A model generated the notes under the pieces. It was not told the origin of the DNA, ran no database searches, and saw only the letters and a program-made list of their open reading frames with translations. A stretch of DNA of 64,000 nucleotides from Clitoria ternatea. Lineage: Eukaryota > Streptophyta > Magnoliopsida > Fabales > Fabaceae. Position numbers and translations under genes: made by a program. Position 1 is the first letter of the stretch. Every line of letters begins with the position of its first letter. The stretch is from NCBI GenBank assembly GCA_037962975.1, contig CM075672.1:126094001-126158000 (forward strand), in the 5' to 3' direction. Below are positions 10,200 to 22,766 of the stretch, in pieces.

Positions 10200-13100
10200 C
10201 AGTGGTGCTCAAAATGTTATGGCTGGGTGAGTATTTGCCTTTGATGCTTCTGAAGTTGTAAGAACTGATAACTTGGTGCAGGGTAAGTGCCTTATTCATA
10301 GCTACATGGTAAATGTTATTTATGATTCTGGTGCAACGCATTCTTTTATTTCTTAAAGTTGTGTTAGACGGTTTGGCTTACCAGTAGTGTTAATGGAGAA
10401 TGCCCTTAATGTCTCCACCCCTACTGGTTTTACATTCCGTGCAACCACCATGTGTGGAGAGTTGCCAATGCAAATTGAAGACTGTTCCTTTTTGGTGAAT
10501 TTAATATGTATGCCGTTGAAGAACTTGGATGTTATCCTGGGTCTTGATTGGTTGTCTGCTAACCATGTTATGGTGGATTGTTATCGCAAGACTATAGTCT
10601 TCTCTCAGGAATTGGACACTAAGAATGTGGTAAGTGATGTCTCCGCAACTTATGTTATTCTATTTACTTCGGAAGGATAGTATAATCTTACGCCTAGTGA
10701 TATTCCGGTGGTGTGCGATTTTCCTGATGTATTTTCGGAAGAAATCCCGGAATTGCCTCCCAATCGGGAGATTGATTTTGCCATTGATTTGATTCCCGGG
10801 GCCGAACCTGTGTCCCGTGCACCTTATAGAATGTCTTCTATGGAATTGACTGAAGTGAAAAAGCAAGTGAATGAGATGTTAGAGAAGGGATTTATCCGAC
10901 CGAGTGCTTCACCTTGGGGCGCTTCGGTATTATTGGTGAAAAAGAAAGATGGCAGTATGAGGATGTGTATTGATTATCGGCAATTAAATAAGTTGACGAT
11001 TAAGAATAAATATCCTTTACCACGAATTAATGATTTGTTAGATCAGTTAAGAGGCGCTATGGTATTTTCCAAGATTGACTTGAGGTTTGGATATCATCAA
11101 ATAAGAGTGAAGTAGGAAGATATTCCAAAAACGGCGTTCCGGACTCGATATGGACACTTTGAGTATGTTGTAATGCCTTTTGGAGTGACAAACGCTCCTG
11201 TTATCTTTATGGATTACATGAATAGGATCTTTCAACCATACTTGGATCAATTTGTAGTAGTGTTCATTGATGATATATTGGTGTATTCGAATTCTATTGA
11301 GGAACATGCACAACATCTCCAGATTGTTTTGTAAATATTATGTAAGAAAAGGTTATATGCTAAATTATCAAAGTGTGATTTCTGGGAAGGAAGTGTACAA
11401 TTCTTGGGACGTGTGATTTCCCGGGATGGCGTGTCTGTTGATCCATCCAAGATTGAAGCAGTTATGGCTTGGGAGAGGCCTAAATCGGTGACTGAAATTA
11501 GGAGTTTCCTTAGGTTGGCTGGTTATTATCACCGCTTTATTGAAGGATTTTCTCGTATTGCGCTTCCTTTGACTCGATTGACGAGAAAGGAGAATCCATT
11601 TGTATGGTCAGACAAGTGTGAATTGAGTTTTCAAACTCTGAAGCGGTGTTTGACTACTGCACCTATGCTTGCACTACCAGATGTGACGAAAGAATTTGTA
11701 GTGTACTGTGATGCATCCAAGTTTGGATTAGGATGTGTATTGATGCAGGATGACAGGGTGATTGCCTATGCTTCAAGGCAACTGAGACCGCATGAGCAGA
11801 ATTACCCTACCCACGATTTGGAACTTGCAGCGGTGGTATTTGCATTAAAGATCTGGCACCATTATTTATATGGTTCTCGTTTTGTCGTATTTAGTGACCA
11901 CAAGAGCTTGAAATACTTATTTGATCAGAAAGAATTAAACATGAGAGAAAAGAGATGGGTGGAATATCTGAAGGATTATGATTTTGATTTAAGATACCAT
12001 CCTGGAAAAGCAAATGTTATGGCTAATGCCTTAAGTAGAAAAGTATTACATGCAGCCTTCTTGATGAGCAAAGAACAAGAATTGTTGGAAAACTTCCGCG
12101 ATATGAATATTGGGGTTGTTATGAACGCCCCAGATCAAATGATAGTTGGGATGCTGAAGATCTCCAATGAATTTCTGAAATCTTTAGCTGTGGCACAAGA
12201 AGATGATGAAGAGTTGCCGGAATTGCTTGACACTCGAGTAAGAGGTAAAAATATAGAATTAACCAGAGGCAATGATGGAATTTGGTGGTTCAGAAACCGA
12301 GTTGTGGTGCCTACAAAAAGTAATTTTAGGCACGCTGTGTTATCAGAGGCACATAAAAGTTCTTTAAGCATTTATCCTGGTGTTATAAAAATGTATCATG
12401 ATTTGAAGAAAGAATTTTGGTGGCCGGGAATGAAGAAAGCAATAATTGAATATGTGAGGTCTTGTGTAGTATGTCAGAAGTGTAAGGTTGAACACCAGAG
12501 ACCTCCTGGACTACTCCAACCACCTGAGATTCCAATTTGGAAGTGGGAGAGTATTACGATGGATTTTGTATCCGGGTTACCTCGCACTCGTTCTGGATGT
12601 AATGCAATCTGGGTAATTATGGAAAAATTGACCAAAAGTGCTCACTTTCTAGCTATGAACATGAAATGGCCATTGGACCAATTGGCTAGGTTGTACATTA
12701 CTGAAATAGTAAGGTTGCATGGCGTACCTTCAAGTATTATTTCAGACCGTGATCCCCGATTTACTTCCAGATTCTGGGGAAGTTTACAACAGGAATTGGG
12801 TACTGAACTGAGATTAAGTTCAGCTTATCATCCTCAGACTGATGGTCAGTCTGAGCGTATAATTCAGACTTTAGAGGATATGCTTAGAGCCTGTGTATTG
12901 GAGCAAGGTGGCTCATGGGAAAGATACTTACCATTGGTGGAATTCGCTTATAACAACAGCTATCATAGTAGTATTGGTATGGCTCCATATGAAGCTTTGT
13001 ACAGTAGAAGGTGTCGTACACCTTTGTGTTGGAATGAAAACGGTGATGCTATCCATTTGGGTCCCGAACTAATTCAGGAAATGAATGAACAAGTTGCTTT

Positions 13101-13599
13101 GATTCGAGAAAAAATGAAGATTGCCCAGGATCGACAGAAGAGTTACTATGATAATCGACATAGACCACTTGAGTTTCAGGTGGGAGATTGGGTATTTTTG
13201 AAGGTTTCACCTACCAAAGGTGTAGGTCGGATACTGAAGAGTCACAAGCTTAACTCGAGATACATTGGGCCATATCAGATTTTGGAGAGGATTGGTGATG
13301 TTGCTTACCGATTGGATCTTCCCCAATCATTAACTAATATCCACAATGTGTTTCATGTGTCGTAACTTCGGGCGTACATTCCTTGTGACTCCATGATTGT
13401 ACCGGCAGATTCTATTGAACTAAAAGAAGAATTGATGGTGGAGGTAGCACCTATCTGCATTGAAGAGTACCAGACTAAACGATTAAGAAACAAGGAAGTA
13501 CCATTGGTAAAAGTAAAGTGGCGAAATCTAAATGGAATAACCTATACATGGGAGTTGGAATCAGACATGAGGCAGCTGTACCCCGATCTTTTCCAATAA
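10200..13599 (+). pseudogene. Tekay-like pol: protease, RT, RNase H, integrase, chromodomain
   Basis: This is the enzymatic half of the element. The protease has YDSGATHSFIS (about 10320-10353). RT starts near 10700, has DIPVVCDFPDVFSEE, KKKDGSMRMCIDYR and VFIDDILVYS, then RNase H with VYCDASKFGLGCVL and FSDHKSLKYL. Integrase has the zinc region, where the usual second His reads Tyr (SIYPG), the catalytic Asp residues in TMDFVSGL and SDRDPRF and the Glu in GQSERIIQ. A chromodomain (IEEYQTKRLR to WELESD, about 13460-13565) ends the frame and, in this family, guides integration into heterochromatin. In-frame stops are at 10354 (TAA), 10678 (TAG), 11113 (TAG), 11332 (TAA) and 13363 (TAA); most fall where Gln fits. 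The longest open run is 11404-13365. Confidence 0.9.
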
Positions 13600-13632
13600 G
13601 GTACGTTGATTTCGAGGACGAAATCCTCTTTT

Positions 13633-13646
13633 TTAAGGGGGGTGGA
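13633..13646 (+). promoter_or_regulatory. Tekay-like polypurine tract
   Basis: The run taaggggggtgga ends exactly at the start of the 3' LTR (TGTAACATCC at 13647) and follows the typical Tekay trailer gatttcgaggacgaaat. It primes plus-strand synthesis in this class. Confidence 0.8.
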
Positions 13647-14825
13647 TGTAACATCCTTAAGATTTTAGCAAAATTTTAATTGGCGGAAAAATATTAATAA
13701 TTGCCCAACTGGATTTATTGAGATTTTGGGAATTATTATTAATATAAATACAATTATAGATAATTAAATATGGTGGGTATACGTAAATTTATTTGATTGA
13801 TTAATTATAAAAGGTAAAAGTTTAATTAAAACTTTTAAAGAAATTATAAAAGAAAGAGGGAAAGCATAATTTTGCCCCTGATGCCTTAAAATGACAGTCT
13901 CTCTTCTTCTTCCTAATCTTCTTCACGCCAGCGTCTTCTTCTTCTTCTCTCTCCCTCCATCTTGTCGTGACTTGCATGCTTTAAGAGGAGGTTCATGTGG
14001 TGTCGAAACTTCAAAGTAACCACGTTTTTGAGATCCTGGCTTCGAGGTGAGCACAATGAACCCCTTAAAATTGAGTTATCTTTCCTTTTCATTTCTTCCC
14101 CTCTAGCCGATGGCCATGCATGGTAGGAGAAGCCTTCGTTTTCCACTCCTCTAGTGCATGGGAGCCTAAAAACGGTATTTGGAGCAATGAGGGTGGTATG
14201 ACGTTAATGGTTTTTGGTGTTTCGACCTTTGTAGGTAACGAAACAGACGTCGAAGGACCGAGCGGTGAAGCGGGTACTGGATTCGGAAGTAGGACCTTGA
14301 ACCAAGCACTTAGAGGACACAACCGGCATCAAGAACAAATCGTCGAAGCTTGGAATTGAGGTAAGGGGGTGTTCGAGTTGTAATTGATTATAATACGTGC
14401 ATATTTTGGGTTCGGGTCATCGAACTAAATACTAAAACGGTAAGAAAGATTACTAGATGATAATTGTATATGTATATATGTATGAATGTGAATTGTGTAT
14501 GGTTTAGGATGATTATGAGAATAGAGTGTTTTACATTGTGATAAATCGATGTGTATAGTGGCATTGGTGATGACGGGCTTAACAAGTAGGTCGCCCATTT
14601 GATGAGTATAAGCTGTTGTTGATGGCCACTCGTTATGTGATATGAGAAACGTGAGTTATACATGTATGATAATGTGGTGTGGGATGGCCGACGGTATGTA
14701 TAGCCCCTCGTTTCCGGCTCCCGTGGTTTTTGTGCCCAGTTGAGCTACCCAGTGGTCAAGTAGGACCCAGTGGTTGAGGTGGAGATTCAAGTAGGACTCG
14801 GTGGACCAAGCAGGGTTCACGGGTG

Positions 14826-16396
14826 TTAGTCCTCAAATTTACAATAAATCTTTTAATAAAAATTTCACAAAAATTATAAAAATTAGTTTAATTTGTTAGA
14901 AAATTAGGCTTTGAATTCAATAAATGGATGTTGTTGGAAATAATCTGCCCTTGATCAATTTTCTCTAGTTTTGTAGTGAAAAAGTTAAGAAATCAAGAGA
15001 AAATTACACTAAAGGAGCTGACGCGTAGCCTCACCCCATGCGTAGCATCAACAACTATGTTTGATGCGGATGCTACGCGTCACAGCCACGCATAGCGTCA
15101 GTGCTGCGTGGTCTCCACCTCCACTTTGGCCAACCACTCCACTTGGACCCAATAATGGGCACTCCACTCAGCACCGAGGGCCACCCCACTCAACATGAAA
15201 GGCCAAAACTCGGTGGAAACATGTTCATGTGGCTAGGCATGATCAAATTTAATAATTTGAAGTGGCCATTATCAAGTGTTTAATGGAGGCTGAGTCAGGG
15301 GTGTGACGCGTAGCGTCAGTACCCTTGCTTAGCCTTATAAATAGGGCCATCCAACACCATTCTAGGTATTCCATTCCATCCCATCCCATCCCATTCTCAT
15401 TCACTTCTCTTCTTTTCTCTCTTTGTGCTTGACTTTGAGTACTTCTTTTATGAGTTGTAGTTCTATAATAGTTTTCTAGATACTTGAGTGTGTTTTGGTG
15501 TATTATGATCGTTGTATCGTGAAGTTCCCATCGTCTTCGTAATGTTAAACTCTGTAAGTGTTGTTTTTACTTTCACCATGTGTAACTCATTTGTTTATGT
15601 TGGAATTGGTGAACTAATCTATTCAGTATAATGTTGTGAATTCGACCTCTGCATGTTTATGATTCAAGTCCATGTTAGTATTTCAACCTTTTATTAATAT
15701 GAACGTCAAACGGGAGAATGATTTTCATGTGTATTGAAACTTGTTTTATTAGTATGAATGTCAAACGGGAAAATGATTATTCATGCCGTATTGAAACTTG
15801 TTTTGACGAAAGTAAAAGCTGGAATACCCTTGGTATCTCAATTCTATAGGGGTTGTTAACCATTGTTGCCATAAGGCCAGGTCTTAATGCAAGTTTTTAC
15901 TAAGAAAGCTCACGAGGGATCAGATTTTACGGTGAATTCTTAGAATTTATATCACGAGGGATCAGCTATAATGATTTTAAGCTGCAATGACATGAAACTT
16001 GATGATTAAATATGCATGTCTTGAGTTCCTGATTGTTATTCTAGATTAAGGATCCAATTTCCAACATAATTTGTTTATCTGTGTTTATCTCAAGTATCTT
16101 ACCTATTCTAGATTGCAACTCAACTTTTTAGATAGATTTTTATTTTCTTTTTAGCTCATGAACTACTCAATCATGCTATCCTGTGAATATTGTATAAATT
16201 GTATATAAATCATTCTTTTGTCTATAACTTTCTTCATATTTACCACAGTGAATGGAAAATTACTGTTGTTATTGGACTTTCAATCCTAGTGGAACGATAT
16301 CTAAATTTTGAAAACTACAAACAATTGGTGCGCTTTCCAATTAACAACCTGGTGGTGGAAACGAACGGTTGAGACGCTATCGCCGGGTTAACAACA
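14826..16396 (+). mobile_element. Nested solo-LTR-like insertion in the Tekay 3' LTR
   Basis: This block is absent from the 5' LTR. It is flanked by gggtg at 14821-14825 and 16397-16401. If the ends are taken as TGTT...AACA (14824 to 16396) it has LTR-like termini, but then only ggg is duplicated, so the exact border is uncertain. Inside: repeated gacgcgtagc / gctacgcgtca words (about 15020-15330), a TATA-like tataaata at 15336-15343 and a run of cccatcccat (about 15370-15400). There is no coding capacity (the longest ORFs are 60 codons). A promoter-like TATA with no genes fits a solo LTR or a very small non-autonomous element. The family is not recognised. Confidence 0.6.
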
Positions 16397-16966
16397 GGGT
16401 GTCAAGTAGGACCCCCAGCTGAAGGCCGATCCTTTAGTATCCGGATACTAGGCGTCGATTTTGTATGAGAGTCAGTGGTGATAATTGATGGAATTATTAG
16501 CATTGTATGATGATGTGTATGTACTTAATTATAATTGCTGATTGTGATTTGTAATTTGAGGATAAAGAATTCAGATGGAGTTTGTACACATGCATTTTGT
16601 TATTTAATTTCTGTTCTAGATTAATTATGATGCCAAACACTCACCCTTTCTGTGGTTTTCTTTTAATTTAGTAACCAGTGACAGGGAGGAGGTTGAAGCT
16701 CTGGAGGTGCGCCAAGCGGAGAATTGATGCCAAGAAGTGAAATGAACTATGAAAATAATGTTGTGTGCAATATGTAATGTGTTTTATGTACGGATTACAT
16801 GTTTTTTATGTGTGATAAAATAAGCATAGTTTGGATCGAATGATTATGAATGATTGTGATGAGTTGGGAGCTAGAATTGACATGCTACATGATGAAAATA
16901 TGAGTTCATATGAATGAAGGGGTGTAGTGATGATTCTAATGTGATCAGTGTCGATTTTCATGAGTT

Positions 16967-17001
<35 letters not shown>

Positions 17002-17084
17002 CACGGAGCCAATAGTACATATAAATAATAAATTGCTATGGGAGGGTTTGTAAATGATTGGGGGTCATAAATGATGAAAAAAAG

Positions 17085-17710
17085 GATGTTTCTGAGTAAG
17101 GCATGACCAAGAGAACCCCTTCTGAGTGAAAGAAGGTTAGGATGTTTTCGAGTAAGGGATTACCGAGAGAACCACTTCTGAGTGAAGGAAGGTTAGGATG
17201 TTTCTAAGTAAGGCATGACCGAGAGAACCCCTTCTGAGTAAAAGAAGGTTAGGATGTTTCCAAGTGAGGCATGACCGAGAGAATCCCTTCCGAGTGAAGG
17301 AAGATTAGAATGTTTCCGAGTGAGGAATGACCGAGATAACCACTTCTGAGTGAAAGAAGGTTAGGATGTTTCCGAGTGAGGCATGACCGAGAGAATCCCT
17401 TCTGAGTGAAGGAAGATTAGAATGTTTCCAAGTGAGGCATGACCGAGAGAACCACTTTTGAGTGAAAGAAGGTTAGGATGTTTCCGAGTGAGGCATGACC
17501 GAGAGAATCCCTTCTGAGTGAAGGAAGATTAGAATGTTTCCGAGTGAGGCATGACCGAGAGAACCACTTCTGAGTGAAGGAAGGTTAAGGCGTTTCTGAG
17601 TGAGGCATAACCGAGAGAGCCCATTCTGAGTGAAGGAAGGTTAAGATGTTTCCGAGTGAGGCATGACCGAGAGGACCATTTCCGAGTAAAGGAAGGTTCT
17701 GGCTTCGAAT
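17085..17710. repeat. 56-bp tandem array in Tekay 3' LTR
   Basis: Counterpart of 7918-8570, with the same order of the two unit types. The complementary arms (AACC with GGTT, AATC with GATT) are kept in every full unit read, even where the loop has changed (for example cttctgagtga in place of cttccgagtga). Confidence 0.8.
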
Positions 17711-18105
17711 GAAGAAACATCTTAGGGATATTGCTTGTTTTTCTTTGTAAAAGACTGAATTGTTAGTGAATTTTCTTTGCAGGTCTTGTAACTCGCTCAG
17801 GTTTAAAATGTAGAATTCGCTCAAGCGAGTATGAACTCGCCCAAGCGACCTTCACTGGTTTCGCTTAAGCGAATCAGGGTCTCGCTCAAGCGAGTGACCC
17901 CTTGACCTCATTTTCTTCTTCCACTTTTTTTAATTGATTCCATTTTATTATTTGATTTACTTACTATTGTTTATTATTTTGAGTATGCTTAAGAAAAATA
18001 AATGTTATTCTACCTAACTAATTATCATTAAATATGAAAAATTATTGTGAAAAATAATTAAACGGATATAAATAAAGGTAAAATGACGTAGGACGTCACA
18101 CCAAG

Positions 18106-18420
18106 TGTGAAAGACTTCGGGTATTGCCCCAGGTTTGAGAGTGTGGGGTGCTGCCCCAAGTTTGAAAAAAAGGGAGACTTGGGGTAATGCCCCAAGCGTG
18201 AGAGACTTGGTGTAAGGCCCCAATCGTGATAGACTAAGGGCAATGCCCCAGGTTTGAGATGGGGTGTGGCCCCAAGTTTGAAAAAGATGGAGACTTGGGG
18301 TAATGCCCTAAGTGTGAAAGACTTGGGGTAATGCCCTAAGTGTGAAAGACTTGGGGTAATGCCCCAAGTTTGAGGGAGGAGAGAGTGTGGGGTGCCGCCC
18401 CAAGTTTGGACTATTTGCTA
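18106..18420. repeat. 28-bp hairpin repeats of the Ogre 3' region, right part
   Basis: Continuation of 5926-6050 after the Tekay insertion. Units of 28 bases (starts of taatgcc at 18301, 18329 and 18357) contain cttggggtaatgccccaag or close variants. The G and C arms are mostly kept while the loop varies (taatg, tgctg, tattg, caatg, tgccg). No coding role. Confidence 0.8.
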
Positions 18421-19488
18421 GTGGAGAAGGATTCAGTGAAAATGTGAATGCCAGTAGAGGATTTTATGATTGACGCCATTTTTGTGGCCATTGTAATCAC
18501 ACTGGGGGAAGGAAGCTAATTGGAATCTGGTTCTAGATTGTAGTTCCACCAGGGAAGACAGATTTAATGGTAACTGTGGTTTCGCTGGGAGAACAGACTT
18601 ATTCTATGCCTGAATTTTATGCCTGATTAAGGAGGTGATTGCTTGGGGAAATAGGCTTATCCTAGGTCTGGTTAGGGCTATGACTGCGTTGGAGAAAAAG
18701 ACCTGACCCAGATTATATGTTCACTGGATTTGTGCCATTTTTATGATGAATTGTAGCTTTGTTGTGGAGATATCTTGGTGAACATCTGCTTCTGGATCGA
18801 GGATCTTTGTCAACCTTTGAAAAGAAAGGGAATAATACAAAAGTAAACAAATTGACATTTTCAGGTGAACCTCCTTGGAGACGGGCCCCGAGATAACTCA
18901 TGGATGAAATAGAAGCAACTCCCAACCTTGGTAACCGCCTAGCAAGGTTTGTTATGCTTTTCTGAAGCAAGGTTAGGTGTTGAGAGCATTTTGTTCCTTA
19001 CGACTCTACATTTTATCATTTCATTTTCAAAACTTTTAGGAAAACTTGCTTGTTTATATAACTTAGTAATGAACACGTACAGACAGAAGGGTAACTTTTA
19101 TTCATGGATATCAAGCATGTACACTGGTAATGAAAGCAACGTAAAACAGGTGGAACGAATAGGATAAAGTGCAATAGATTGAAGATAAGTGGAAAAAAGG
19201 GGGGTCTCAAGGATCTTCTAGCGACTTCCTGAGAGCGATGAAAATCTCGACCTCTTATCACGATTTCATGTTCACCTTTTGACTTTTCCTCTGAGAATGT
19301 AATTCAACGATGATCCATATGCCCCAGTTAGGTCTTGCATTTTCTACTTGGGTAACCTAAGTCATTGTGCCAAGATTTTACTCTAACTTTGTCTGAGCTG
19401 CCTCTTCAGGTTTTCGACCAACCAAGTAGCTCTAACCTTTGCCTAGACCACCTTTTCAGGTTTTCAGCCTCGTAAGCACCTTTTCTTT
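18421..19488 (-). other. Ogre 3' region between repeats and integrase
   Basis: Non-coding on both strands as far as I can tell. It joins the end of the Ogre integrase frame (19489) to the hairpin repeats. Short ORFs here show no family resemblance. Two phrases around ttcaggttttc(a/g) recur near 19410 and 19460. Confidence 0.5.
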
Positions 19489-21750
19489 TTATGTATAGTA
19501 CTTTTTCACTGCATCTGCATTTACAGGTATTGGCAGATCTTTTCCATCCATGTTGGTGAGGTTTAAAGCTCCTCCGGAGTAAGCATTTTTCACAACATAG
19601 GGTCCCTCATAATTAGGTGTCCATTTGCCCCGATCGTCTCTTTGGATTGGCAAAATCTTCTTGAGGACCAAGTCTCCTTCCCAAAATTATCAGGGTCGCA
19701 CTTTCTTTTCATATGCCCCTTCATACGTTTTTGGTACAATTACCCACGGCAGAGAGCAGTCAACCTCTTTCCGTCAATTAAGTTCAACTAGTCATACTTG
19801 GCTTGGACCTATTCAAATTCTTCCAATTTTGTCTTTGTTATTACCCGGAGGGATGGGATCTCCACTTCGAAAGGCAGTACCACTTCCATTCCATAGACTA
19901 AGGAGAATGGGGTTGCCCTAGTCAAGGTTCGAACCGAGGTTCGATATCCATGCAAAGCAAAAGGGAGCATTTCACTCCAATCTTTGTAAGTTACCACTAT
20001 TTTTTGCACTATCTTTTTGATGTTCTTGTTGGCCGCTTCGACTGCTCCATTCCGTTTTGGCTAATACGGGGAGGAATTACGGTGAGAGATTTTGAAATCT
20101 TCACAGAGCTCTTTCATCATCTTGTTGTTTAGATTTATGCCATTGTCGGTAATGATTTGACTTGGTAAACCATATCGACAAATCAACTCCTTCTTAATGA
20201 ATTTAACAACGACATTCTTGGTCACATTAACGTACGAAGCTGCTTCTACCCACTTAGTGAAGTAATCAATGGCAACCAAGATGAAACGATGACCGGTTGA
20301 GGCTTTTGGCTCAATAGGCCCAATAACATCCATGCCCCACATTGAAAAGGGCTATGGTGCCGACAATACGTTTAGGGACGAAGGGGGTGCATGAATGTGA
20401 TCAGCATATATCTGACATTTATGACACTTCCGCACATAAGCAAAACAATCTGCTTCCATGGTCATCTAATAATATCCGGCCCTTAAGATCTTCCTTGACA
20501 TGGCGTGCCCATTTGCATGAGTTTCGAAAGATCCTTCATGGATATCCCTCATGATTTGATTTGTCTCGACGACGTTGACACACCGAAGGAGAACAAAATC
20601 ATACTTTCGCTTGTACAGCATGTTGCCACTCAAGAGATAACCCATAGCAATCCTTCTCAAAGTTCATTTGTCATTATCTGTGACATCCTCAGGATATTCT
20701 TGGTATTAGAGGTATCTTTTGATGTCATGATACCAAGGCTTACCATCTGGTTCTTCTTCTATGACTTGGCAATGCTCAGGTTCTTGTCGTTTCTTCACCT
20801 CAATGAGAGGCACCTCATATTCACTGTTGACTTCGAACATTGAAGCTAAAGTGGCCAAGGCATCAACCATTTGGTTGTTTTCCCGGAGAATGTGATGGAA
20901 GGTAATTTCGTCAAACTCTTTGATCATCTCTTTGATATGAGCATGATAGAGAACTAGTTTATTGTATCTAGTTTCCCACTCACCTCTTAATTGGTGGATA
21001 ACCAAAGTAGAGTCCCCATAAACTTCCAAAGATTTTATTCCTTCATTCAAAGCCGCTTGTATTCCCAAAGAGCATGCCTCATACTCAACAACATTGTTGG
21101 TACAATCAAAACATAGCCGAGCGTAAATGGGAATGAACTCCTTGTCAGGTAATATTAAGATGACCCTAATTCCATGCCCTAGTGCATTAGAAGCTCCATC
21201 AAATCTCATAGTCCACTTGCTTTCACGACCATCTCCTTCTTTGAAAAGAGCTAAAATATCTTTATCTGGGAAGTCATGCTGCATCGGTTGGTAACTGTTA
21301 ACGGGTTGATGTGCCAAGTAGTCTGCTAGCGCACTCCCTTTTATGGCCTTTTGGGTGACATATGTTATGTCATATTCCGTTAGTAGCACTTGTCAACGAG
21401 CGATCCTTCCGGTCAAAGCAGGCTTTTCAAAGATGTATTTGATAGGGTCCATTTTGGACACTAACCATGTAGTGTAACTGAGCATATATTGCCGTAAACG
21501 TCAGGCAGCCCAAGCTAATGCACAGCAAGTCCTTTCGAGGGAGGAATATCTCATCTCGTATTTGGTAAATTTCTTGCTCAAATAATAAATGACACGCTCC
21601 TTCTTCCCAGTTTCATCATGTTGGCCTAATACGCATCCCATGGATTCGTTCAGCACAGTCAAATACAAGATTAGTGGTTTCCCAGGAATTGGTGGCACCA
21701 AGATTGGTGACTCTAACAAGTACTGTTTTATTTTTTTGAATGTTGTTTGG
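19489..21750 (-). pseudogene. Ogre pol 3' part: RNase H, archaeal-type RNase H, integrase
   Basis: Read on minus from 21750. The RNase H continues from the RT block at 28403 and includes SMGCVLGQHDETGKKE and SSLERTCCALAWA. The second, archaeal-type RNase H (about 21280-20850) has RFDGASNALGHGI, NNVVEYEACSLGI and VYGDSTLVIHQLRGEWETR, a marker of the Tat/Ogre lineage. Integrase follows, with a zinc region containing CHKC, then GMDVIGPIEP, the D in IITDNGIN, the E in GAVEAANKN and a C-terminal GPYVVKNAYSGG near 19560. Several stops split it (for example near 20704, 20466 and 20061). The gag-only element at 21751 splits this frame from the RT. Confidence 0.85.
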
Positions 21751-22698
21751 TGATCCGGTCCTAACACCGGCCCCCAAGAGCATGGCTTTAATGCTTTGCC
21801 AGGTCAGCATTTCGAACGAGGTAAATACGCTTCAAATACGGAGTATATACGACGAAGGCAAAATAACTCCGCCTAGGCATGTCACTCCGCCAAGGCATGA
21901 CACTCCGCCTAGGCATGTTACCCTGCCAAGGGTCATAACTCCGCCAAGGCATGTAACGCCGCCAGAATGCATATTACTCCGCCAAGCCATAGGCTCAATA
22001 CTGGCGGAATGTTGAACTTCCCATACTGCATAGCGAACCCATACTCACAACCCCGGCACGAGGTTGACTCTGTCTTGAGAGGTTAATAATGGGAATCACG
22101 CTGTCACGCATAAAGGGGAATAACAATAAAATAATAAAGCATTCACGCTTCCCAAGTAAGTGGAAATACCTACTACAATAACGGTGCTCGTGAACGACAC
22201 AGGGACCCACTGTCTTTCTTGCTTTATGCTAGAAAACAAGGAACGGGCCCTACCAATAATGGAGCACCAGTAACAGGTATATAAACCTCAGCAAAAAGGT
22301 ATACGGGGGCTCTCCCCCCATTTCTGAACCTTACTCTCTCTTACTTGTATAATTCTCTCTGATCGTCTTTCTAAGTCTTAAAGTATTCTGAAATACTGAC
22401 TTGAGCGTCGGAGAATAATTGCAGGTACCACCCCAAATCGGGTCAAGGCTGAGAGGACTCCTCCAGGCGGACTGGGACACCGCCCCAGCGTATACTGCAC
22501 TCCGTGTCAAGGCATAGAAGGCAATTCCAGGCGGACTACTATATCGCCGTAGAGTGAGTTACACTCCGCCCCAGTGTGGTCCAGACTCCGCCTCAACACA
22601 CGAAAACACTCCACATCTGAACATTTACGCGCATCGCTTTGTATCAGATTGAGCTGTTTCAGGATCATAACTTTACACCCCCCGTAAAGGACGGATCA
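21751..22698 (+). repeat. Gag-only element 5' LTR
   Basis: 948 bases. The U3 has a run of short direct repeats built on actccgcc and (a/c)aggcatg (about 21865-21990). A TATA-like box lies at 22278-22285. The R/U5 side has more actccgcc words (about 22555-22600). It ends at ggatca before the PBS. Confidence 0.92.
22278..22285 (+). promoter_or_regulatory. LTR TATA box of the gag-only element
   Basis: tatataaa in the context caggtatataaacctcag, identical in the other LTR at 27977-27984. Its place within the LTR and the uninterrupted gag downstream make it a good candidate for the core promoter that starts the element RNA. Confidence 0.6.
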
Positions 22699-22716
22699 TT
22701 GGCACGCCCGGTGGGA
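22699..22716 (+). promoter_or_regulatory. Primer binding site of the gag-only element
   Basis: ttggcacgcccggtggga directly follows the LTR end. The position is diagnostic of a PBS. I cannot name the tRNA with confidence. Confidence 0.65.
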
Positions 22717-22766
22717 CTCGTTAAAGTTATTCCCACCTCTCGTTTAAGAAGTTTTGGTCTCTTATT

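Larger units (their letters stand above)
6051..18100 (+). mobile_element. Tekay/Del-like chromovirus (Ty3/gypsy), full-length but inactive
   Basis: The element starts TGTAACATCC at 6051 and ends ...gacgtcaca at 18100, flanked by a perfect 5-bp target duplication ccaag (6046-6050 and 18101-18105). Order: 5' LTR, tRNA-iMet-type PBS, gag, protease, RT, RNase H, integrase, chromodomain, purine tract, 3' LTR. This order, the C-terminal chromodomain and LTRs of 2.9 kb fit the Tekay (Del) clade. The target site lies in the hairpin repeats of the Ogre 3' region. Gag-pol appears to have been one long frame and is now broken by seven in-frame stops and one frameshift. The 3' LTR carries a nested insertion. 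Confidence 0.9.
13647..18100 (+). repeat. Tekay-like element 3' LTR, interrupted
   Basis: This matches the 5' LTR (6051-8938) along its length with scattered substitutions. An extra block of about 1.57 kb (14826-16396) splits it. It ends GACGTCACA at 18100, followed by the target duplication. A 56-bp array (17085-17710), a (TA)n run and the CGCTCAAGCG block recur at the expected places. Confidence 0.9.

Noticed and set aside
18949..19261. Possible small genes between the Ogre hairpin repeats and integrase
   Set aside because: Short ORFs on both strands in sequence that belongs to the Ogre 3' region by position; no conserved motif.
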